Shown here piece after piece: positions 53,891 to 59,083 of a stretch of 59,083 nucleotides of DNA (position 1 is its first letter; every line of letters starts with the position of its first letter). Origin of the DNA: Candidatus Poribacteria bacterium (GTDB lineage: Bacteria; Poribacteria; WGA-4E; GCA-2687025); assembly GCA_016866785.1 (NCBI GenBank), contig VGLH01000007.1, forward strand, positions 1-59,083, read 5' to 3'. The notes beneath the pieces were generated by a model. That model was not told the DNA's origin and did not search any database. It worked only from the letters and a program-made list of their open reading frames with translations. The translations under genes were made by a program, and so were the position numbers.

Positions 53891-53986
53891 CGGCGGCGAT
53901 ACTGGGCCCAAGAACCGCGATCGGTCCGCGCAGAGCGGCAGCGCCCATGCCGCGAACGAATCAACGACTCGAAGGAGGCACGAACG

Positions 53987-55162
53987 ATGCCACTGGATCG
54001 CAAGGTGCGCTACGGCATGGTCGGCGGCGGTCCCGGCGCCTTCATCGGCAGCGTGCACCGCAAGGCTGCCGCGCTGGACGGCGAGATCGAGCTGGTCGCC
54101 GGCGCATTCTCATCCGACGCCGCCAAGTCGCGCCAGCAAGGAGCTGAACTGAAGCTCAACCCAGCGCGCGTCTACGGCTCCTATCAGGAGATGGCGGAGA
54201 AGGAAGCGCGTCTGCCCGCCGGCGAGCGCATCGACTTCGTCTCCATCGTGACTCCGAATCACGTGCATCACCCGGTCGCCAAGACGTTCATCGAAGCCGG
54301 ATTCGATGTCGTCTGCGATAAGCCGATGACGCTGACGATCGACGAGGCGGAAGGCCTCTGCCGCCTCGTGTCGAAGCACAAGGCGGTATTCGCCTTGACG
54401 CACAACTACACCGGCTACCCGATGGTCAAAGAAGCGCGCGAGCTGGTGCGCGCGGGTGAGCTGGGAACGATCCGCAAGATCGTTGTCGAGTATCCGCAGG
54501 GATGGCTGGCGACGCTGCTGGAGGCTGAAGGGGCTAAGCAGGCGGTGTGGCGCACCGATCCGAAGCAGGCGGGGGTGTCGTCCTGCATCGGCGACATCGG
54601 TTCCCACGCCGAGAACCTCGCTCACTACATCACCGGGCTGGAGATCGAAGAGCTCTGCGCCGACATGACGACGTTCGTGCCGGGCAGGAAGCTCGAAGAC
54701 GACGGGAACATCCTGGTTCACTACAAGGGCGGCGCGCGTGGCATCCTGTACGCCTCGCAGATATCCGTCGGCGAGGAGAACGACCTCACCATCCGAGTCT
54801 ACGGGACGAACGCATCGCTCGAGTGGCATCAGGAGAACCCAAACTACCTGCGCGTCAAGTACCCGGCGGGTCCTGAGAAAGTCTACAAGCGCGGAAACGA
54901 CTACCTCTCGGACATCGCGAAGCACAACTCGCGCATCCCCTTCGGTCATCCGGAAGCGTTCATCGAAGCGTTCGCGAATATCTACGTGAACGCCGGGAGA
55001 ACGATCGCTGCGAAGGCAGCCGGCGAAGCGCCGGGCGAGTTCGACACGGATTTCCCGACGGTGCAGGACGGCGCGAGGGGCGTCCACTTCATCCACAAGG
55101 CGGTCGAGAGCGGCGCGTCGAAGCAGAAGTGGGTCGGCGCTTCTTACAGCCCGCCAGCGTAG
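53987..55162 (+). CDS. Gfo/Idh/MocA family oxidoreductase, 391 aa
   Basis: An NAD(P)-dependent sugar or inositol dehydrogenase. The Rossmann region reads [20 protein letters not shown] at residues 8-27, the EKP-type motif is [13 protein letters not shown], and the substrate-side motif is [20 protein letters not shown] with Asp and His as expected for this family. The start is well supported by AAGGAGG. A hairpin terminator follows the stop. It is divergent from the GH31 gene, so the two may belong to one catabolic pathway for a plant or algal sugar, which is inference. Confidence 0.9.
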   Translation: MPLDRKVRYGMVGGGPGAFIGSVHRKAAALDGEIELVAGAFSSDAAKSRQQGAELKLNPARVYGSYQEMAEKEARLPAGERIDFVSIVTPNHVHHPVAKTFIEAGFDVVCDKPMTLTIDEAEGLCRLVSKHKAVFALTHNYTGYPMVKEARELVRAGELGTIRKIVVEYPQGWLATLLEAEGAKQAVWRTDPKQAGVSSCIGDIGSHAENLAHYITGLEIEELCADMTTFVPGRKLEDDGNILVHYKGGARGILYASQISVGEENDLTIRVYGTNASLEWHQENPNYLRVKYPAGPEKVYKRGNDYLSDIAKHNSRIPFGHPEAFIEAFANIYVNAGRTIAAKAAGEAPGEFDTDFPTVQDGARGVHFIHKAVESGASKQKWVGASYSPPA

Positions 55163-55178
55163 GACCCGAAAACGTTGT

Positions 55179-55205
55179 GGGGCGCTCCCATCCGAGGAGC
55201 GCCCC
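55179..55205 (+). terminator. Hairpin after the Gfo/Idh/MocA gene
   Basis: A perfect 10-bp inverted repeat (GGGGCGCTCC and complement, 7-nt loop) lies 16 nt past the stop. No U-tract follows. It also lies 22 nt before the tmk start, so tmk translation could be affected on a read-through transcript. Confidence 0.65.
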
Positions 55206-55227
55206 GCCGACTCTCAGGCAGGTTGCG

Positions 55228-55881
55228 ATGCGCGTCAACGCGCCGGGATGGTTCATCACGTTCGAGGGATTGGACGGCTCCGGCAAATCAACTCAGTTGG
55301 CGCATGCGCGGCACTATCTGGAAGGCATCGGTGTTTCTGTCGTGGTGACACGTGAACCGGGAGGAACGCTCGTCGGCGAGGCGATTCGATCCCTCCTCCT
55401 GCAGCCTTCGCGTGAGTCCCTGCACGCGCGGGCAGAACTGCTGCTCTACGCAGCCGACCGTGCCCAGCATATCGAGCAAGTCGTGAAGCCCGCTCTGGCA
55501 CTCGGATCGGTCGTCTTGTGCGACCGGTTCGCGGACGCCACGGTCGCCTACCAGGGAGGCGGGCGAGGCATCGACCTCGGGATCATCGCGGACGCGACGC
55601 GGCTCGCTACAGGCGGCGTCGCCCCCGACTTGACCTTCCTGCTCGATATCGACCTCGAAACGCGCGCCCAAAGACTCTCTGAACGTGGCGCGGGAGCAGA
55701 TCGGCTCGAAAGCGAGGATGGCGGGTTCCACACCCGCGTTCGGTCAACGTACCTTCGGCTGGCGCAAGAGGAGCCGCGCCGTATCGTCGCGCTGGATGGT
55801 GCGCAAGGTGCAGACGCGATTCAGCGGCAGATCCGGACCGAACTGCACTCGAGGGGAATCATCAACAGTTCGACACGATAG
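55228..55881 (+). CDS. tmk: Thymidylate kinase, 217 aa
   Basis: Phosphorylates dTMP to dTDP. The P-loop ITFEGLDGSGKSTQL is at residues 9-23, the DR(F/Y) motif TREPGGTLVGEAIR follows, and VVLCDRFADATVAYQGGGRG carries the dTMP-binding segment. The LID-like region is LSERGAGADRLESED. Length is normal. The ATG at 55228 is chosen because the conserved N-terminus begins there; a longer frame overlapping the upstream gene has no conserved sequence. A weak AGGCAGG lies upstream. Confidence 0.95.
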   Translation: MRVNAPGWFITFEGLDGSGKSTQLAHARHYLEGIGVSVVVTREPGGTLVGEAIRSLLLQPSRESLHARAELLLYAADRAQHIEQVVKPALALGSVVLCDRFADATVAYQGGGRGIDLGIIADATRLATGGVAPDLTFLLDIDLETRAQRLSERGAGADRLESEDGGFHTRVRSTYLRLAQEEPRRIVALDGAQGADAIQRQIRTELHSRGIINSSTR

Positions 55882-55925
55882 GTTCGTCTGTCCATCTGGG
55901 CTCGGACGCCGGTGAGGATCCACTC

Positions 55926-56792
55926 ATGCAGCTCTCACGCGACCAACTCGCGGCGCTGAACGATCAGGGCTTCCTCGTGTTGGAGGACCTGCTCCCGGCT
56001 GCGATTCTCGACGCCATCTGCGGCGAGATCGAGCAGACGATCGACCGGCACGCCCGCGAAGCGCTTGCGCGCGGCGAGATCGACGACCTCTGCGCGGACT
56101 TGGGGTTCTACCAACGCCTGATCTCACTGAACGCTCAGAGCGGGCGGCTCTACGACCGCATCTCGGTCGGAAGACTGAACGGACCGGCGCTGTTCGCGTT
56201 GTTTGTAGAAGACCGTCTGCTCAACGTCGCCGAGCAGTTGGTCGGTCCCGAAGTGCTCTGCAGTCCGACGTACCGAGTTCGGCCGAAGATGCCCTACTTC
56301 CCGAGGACCGACGTTCTCTGGCATCAGGATGTCGCCTACATGCCGGCTGAGTTCGATACCGTGTACTTCGCGACCTTCTGGATTCCTTTGCTCGACGTGT
56401 CGGAACAGAACGGATGCCTGCATGTCGTCCCGCAAGGCCATCGGAACGGCGTGTTCCGGCATGTGCAGGAGACTTACTACCTCGACATCGACGATCCCAA
56501 GTGCCCGCTCGAGCGGGCGCAGCCGGTCCCGATGCGGCGTGGAAGCGCGCTGTTGCTCCATCCGTGGATGCCGCATTGCTCGCTGCCGCACACGGAGGCG
56601 ATCATTCGGTGGTCCATCGACGTCCGTTACCAAGACGCCAGGCTCCCGTGCGGCAACACGGGAGAGGCGGGCTTTCTGGCGCGCAGCATCGCTCGACCCG
56701 ATGACGTCGTCACAGAAGCCGACGCATTCCGGCGGATCCGCGAAGACCACTCGCCGCTGCCCATCGCGCCACGATGGGAACGGAGAGCCTGA
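55926..56792 (+). CDS. Phytanoyl-CoA dioxygenase (PhyH) family protein, 288 aa
   Basis: A non-haem Fe(II)/2-oxoglutarate oxygenase. The N-terminal helix and strand (LNDQGFLVLEDLLPAAIL) are typical. LWHQDVAYMPAEF supplies the HxD iron ligands near residues 136-138. GCLHVVPQGHRNG is the family signature loop, and the distal His and 2-oxoglutarate Arg are probably in LLHPWMPHCSLPHTEAIIRW. The substrate is unknown. These proteins are numerous in Poribacteria-like genomes. The ATG follows GTGAGGATCC, with 44 nt after tmk, so it may share that transcript. Confidence 0.9.
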   Translation: MQLSRDQLAALNDQGFLVLEDLLPAAILDAICGEIEQTIDRHAREALARGEIDDLCADLGFYQRLISLNAQSGRLYDRISVGRLNGPALFALFVEDRLLNVAEQLVGPEVLCSPTYRVRPKMPYFPRTDVLWHQDVAYMPAEFDTVYFATFWIPLLDVSEQNGCLHVVPQGHRNGVFRHVQETYYLDIDDPKCPLERAQPVPMRRGSALLLHPWMPHCSLPHTEAIIRWSIDVRYQDARLPCGNTGEAGFLARSIARPDDVVTEADAFRRIREDHSPLPIAPRWERRA

Positions 56793-56833
56793 CCCCCTGT
56801 CCCCTTCAAGGAACCACTTGAGGCTTCGCGATC

Positions 56834-59083
56834 ATGGCAACGACAGCTCCACAGCGAACCCCTCACGTCAGCGATGCCATGCTAGAAGGCAGCGCCGCCG
56901 ATGAACTGTGGGCACTCGTATCACGTGCCATGGCGGACCCATCCGTCGCGCTGCTGGTAACCGACGGCAACCGGTTCACCTATGCGAGTCCGGCCGCCGC
57001 CGCCCTTCTCGGCGTGTCGCTGGACCTGTTGATGAACTCGCCAGCGATTTCGCCCATCCCTCCGCGACAACTCGCCGCTCGCCGCGACGAAAGCCCTTGG
57101 TTCCTGGGCGTTCGGGGTGAAGGCGACACGTTCCGCCACGTTTGCGTGCAGCCAGTGTCCTGTCACCTGCACGGAGCAGGAGTCATCGCAGCGACGCTGT
57201 CGGCAGACTCGGATCCCGACCCATCACACCGCCCATCGCCGGCAGGACGGGCAGTCCTAACGCTCGACGACGCGTTCACGGTTGTCGAAGTCGCCGACGA
57301 GCTCGCGTCGATGCTGGGATACGACCCAAGCGAGACTCTCGGGACGGTCCTGGACGAGCTCCCGATCCATCGAGCCTATGCGGACTCGTTCCGTCAGATG
57401 CTGGAGCAGGCAGCCGCGTCCGAGGACCGTGAAGTCCACTGGGCAGGGCCTGTCCTGCACCAGCAGGGGTCTTGGCGTTGGGTTCAGGGGATGGCTGTTC
57501 GGCGGGCAGACCTACCACGCGGGCGGAACCTCGAGGTCTCGATCCGGCGCGTGTCCGCGCTCGCGCCGGCATCGACCGATATCGAGCGGATTCTCGTCAA
57601 CGCGCACTGCCTCCTCTGGAACGCAGACGTACACCGCGACGGAGAGGGTCTCATCTGGGACCTCCGTCTGGCGAACGAGCCCTCCAGCAACAGCTTGGTC
57701 CCGCTCGACACCGCGCCCGACCGAACCAGCGCCGAGACCTGGCACGACAGCAAACATCCAGACGATGTGCCGGTCATGCACGCGCGCGCCGCTGACGCCA
57801 TTCTGTCCGGGCAGCCGCGCTATTCGCAGGAGTTCCGCTGCATCGACAAGTTCGGCGTGGTCCACTGGCTCTACGAGGACGTCCTGGTCGAATCCGTCGC
57901 CGACGGTGAGTGGCGGCTCACCGGAGTCTGCACCGACATCACCGAGCTGAAGCTGGTTCAGCTCGAGGGCGAGCGCCGCAGACGACAACAGGCGTCTCTC
58001 GCGGACTTGGCGGACCTGGCTCTCCGCACGACCGATATGGCATCCCTCTATCCGGCGACGGCGCAGCTGGTCGCTAACGCCTTGGAGGTGGACCACGTAT
58101 CCATCCTGGACCATCTACCCCGTCGTCGCGAGCTCGTGGTGAGAGCCATCACCGACGGTACTCCTGGCGACAATGCAGACGTGCGGTTCCCCCGTGCTGG
58201 GACGTTCGCCGACGCCGTCATGACAGAGGGCCCTCTGCTGGTGGTCGAGGACCTGTCGGATCAGCCGATGCTCGTGATCCTGCCAGGAGGTTTGGGCTGG
58301 ACTCCCGTTAGCGCGATCGGAACCAGTGTCGGGAACCTCCGCGAGGGCGGCGCGGTCCTTCAAATCCTGAGCAGCGAGCCGCGCGAGTTCACGCCCGATG
58401 ACTTGGAGTACGTCCGAGGCGCAGCGGGGATTCTCGCGACGGCGCAGCGGCAGCACGACACGCGGCGGCGCGAGACGCTGATGGTCGCAGCGATGGGCGT
58501 TCTGCTCTCGGCGACGTCTGTCGACGAAGTGATCGAGCGTCTGCCGGAGGCAATCGGTCGGTCGCTCGCGGCTGAGCTCGTGTTGGTCTGGCAGGTGGAA
58601 GACCGCGACTCGCCCGGTGTGCTACGCGGAGAGTGGCGCGGGCAGCCTGATGTGGGCGAGGAGACATTGCGACATGCTGCATCCGGGCTCGCGCACGGAG
58701 AAGGGATTGCGGGCATCGCGTGGCGACGCGGCAGTGCGGCGTGGGCGGCTGCCCTGAGCGCTCGCGAGGTCGGACCCGCGTGGGAAGCGCGTTCTGTGGA
58801 TGGCTTCCGCTCGGCAACGGCATTCTCAGTGTACGTCCGAGGCGAAGTCGTCTACGTGTTCGAGACGCTGTTCCGCCAGACGTGGGTCCGCGAACGCGAG
58901 CTCATGGACGCGATGGATTCCATCGGATGGATGGTCGGGGCGTTCGTCGACCGCCGGCGCCAGGAGAACGAGCTACGCGAGAGCGAGATGCGGTTGTCAC
59001 GAGCCCAGCGCGTCGCCGCCATCGGCGACTGGGACGTCGACGTCGGGGAACAAGTCTACTGGTGGTCCGACGAAGTGTACCGG
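56834..59083 (+). CDS. Multi-PAS/GAF sensor protein, N-terminal 750 codons (runs off the window)
   Basis: An uninterrupted frame from the ATG at 56834 to the window end, probably a cytoplasmic sensor histidine kinase or related signalling protein whose output domain lies beyond. No membrane segments are seen. Residues about 35-120 look like a degenerate PAS (VALLVTDGNRFTYASPAAAA). About 135-245 are a second PAS (FTVVEVADELASMLGYDPSE). About 255-375 are a third, ending RLTGVCTDITELK with the usual PAC-like end. About 390-540 and 555-710 are two GAF-like domains (LADLALRTTDMASLYPATAQ; VEEVIERL-type start near TSVDEVIERLPEAIG). A further PAS begins at about 725 (SRAQRVAAIGDWDVDV) and is cut off. 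It follows the PhyH gene after 41 nt. The signal sensed is unknown. Confidence 0.85.
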   Translation, partial: MATTAPQRTPHVSDAMLEGSAADELWALVSRAMADPSVALLVTDGNRFTYASPAAAALLGVSLDLLMNSPAISPIPPRQLAARRDESPWFLGVRGEGDTFRHVCVQPVSCHLHGAGVIAATLSADSDPDPSHRPSPAGRAVLTLDDAFTVVEVADELASMLGYDPSETLGTVLDELPIHRAYADSFRQMLEQAAASEDREVHWAGPVLHQQGSWRWVQGMAVRRADLPRGRNLEVSIRRVSALAPASTDIERILVNAHCLLWNADVHRDGEGLIWDLRLANEPSSNSLVPLDTAPDRTSAETWHDSKHPDDVPVMHARAADAILSGQPRYSQEFRCIDKFGVVHWLYEDVLVESVADGEWRLTGVCTDITELKLVQLEGERRRRQQASLADLADLALRTTDMASLYPATAQLVANALEVDHVSILDHLPRRRELVVRAITDGTPGDNADVRFPRAGTFADAVMTEGPLLVVEDLSDQPMLVILPGGLGWTPVSAIGTSVGNLREGGAVLQILSSEPREFTPDDLEYVRGAAGILATAQRQHDTRRRETLMVAAMGVLLSATSVDEVIERLPEAIGRSLAAELVLVWQVEDRDSPGVLRGEWRGQPDVGEETLRHAASGLAHGEGIAGIAWRRGSAAWAAALSAREVGPAWEARSVDGFRSATAFSVYVRGEVVYVFETLFRQTWVRERELMDAMDSIGWMVGAFVDRRRQENELRESEMRLSRAQRVAAIGDWDVDVGEQVYWWSDEVYR

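Noticed and set aside
52902-53948. A 348-codon frame overlapping the GH31 gene on the same strand
   Set aside because: It is Arg-rich and does not carry GH31 motifs; the true reading uses the other two frames joined at 53119-53124.

Overview
The window looks like a piece of a high-GC bacterial chromosome, most likely a member of Candidatus Poribacteria or a close relative. This is an inference. It rests on the very characteristic C-terminal module of the 3851-residue secreted protein (NYPNPFNPETWIPF near residue 3760, ending in RRMVILK), on a phytanoyl-CoA-dioxygenase-like protein, and on several Gfo/Idh/MocA, enolase-superfamily and xylose-isomerase-like genes. I see no insertion sequences, phage genes, CRISPR arrays or rRNA.

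Layout. (1) 1-809, minus: a translation operon in the order tRNA-Thr(TGT), tRNA-Tyr(GTA), tRNA-Gly(TCC), tRNA-Thr(GGT), then the start of tuf. This is the E. coli thrU-tyrU-glyT-thrT-tufB order, and a near-consensus promoter precedes it. (2) 843-23159, minus: a surface/secretion block. A strong promoter and a roughly 240-nt leader precede a 3851-aa protein of about 32 IPT/TIG-like repeats. Then come a 2547-aa mosaic adhesin-like protein, a PorV/PorQ-like outer-membrane barrel, a LysM/coiled-coil membrane protein and a small unknown protein. Both giants have signal peptides and end in FlgD-like/type-IX-secretion-like C-terminal domains. Strong hairpins lie between several of the genes. (3) 23306-24898, plus: a GT-C-type membrane glycosyltransferase.

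(4) 24961-45386, minus: about 20 kb of surface-glycan genes with many 4-8 nt overlaps. In transcription order these are a nucleotide-sugar dehydrogenase, GT4, flippase, SAM methyltransferase, FkbM methyltransferase, fused MDR/Gfo-Idh oxidoreductase, PaaK/CapK-like adenylate-forming enzyme, DUF362 protein, two GT4s, a nucleotidylyltransferase-GHMP kinase fusion, initiating sugar-phosphate transferase, SDR epimerase with a four-cysteine insert, sugar nucleotidyltransferase, heptose-7-phosphate kinase (hddA), heptose-bisphosphate phosphatase (gmhB) and a Wzi-like outer-membrane protein. The hddA/gmhB/nucleotidyltransferase trio suggests an NDP-(probably GDP-)heptose precursor. No clear Wzy polymerase, Wza or Wzc is present.

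(5) 45715-59083: mixed metabolic and housekeeping genes. They are a sugar isomerase-like protein, an enolase-superfamily enzyme, a slipin, a second GT-C membrane protein, an M23 peptidase, a GH31 glycosidase broken by one frameshift in a six-base homopolymer, a Gfo/Idh/MocA oxidoreductase, thymidylate kinase, a PhyH-family dioxygenase and the first 750 codons of a multi-PAS/GAF sensor protein that runs off the window.

The most interesting parts are the giant-protein/PorV/LysM locus, which could be a dedicated type-IX-like surface display unit, and the nucleotidylyltransferase-GHMP fusion with a shortened kinase N-lobe inside a heptose-containing glycan cluster.
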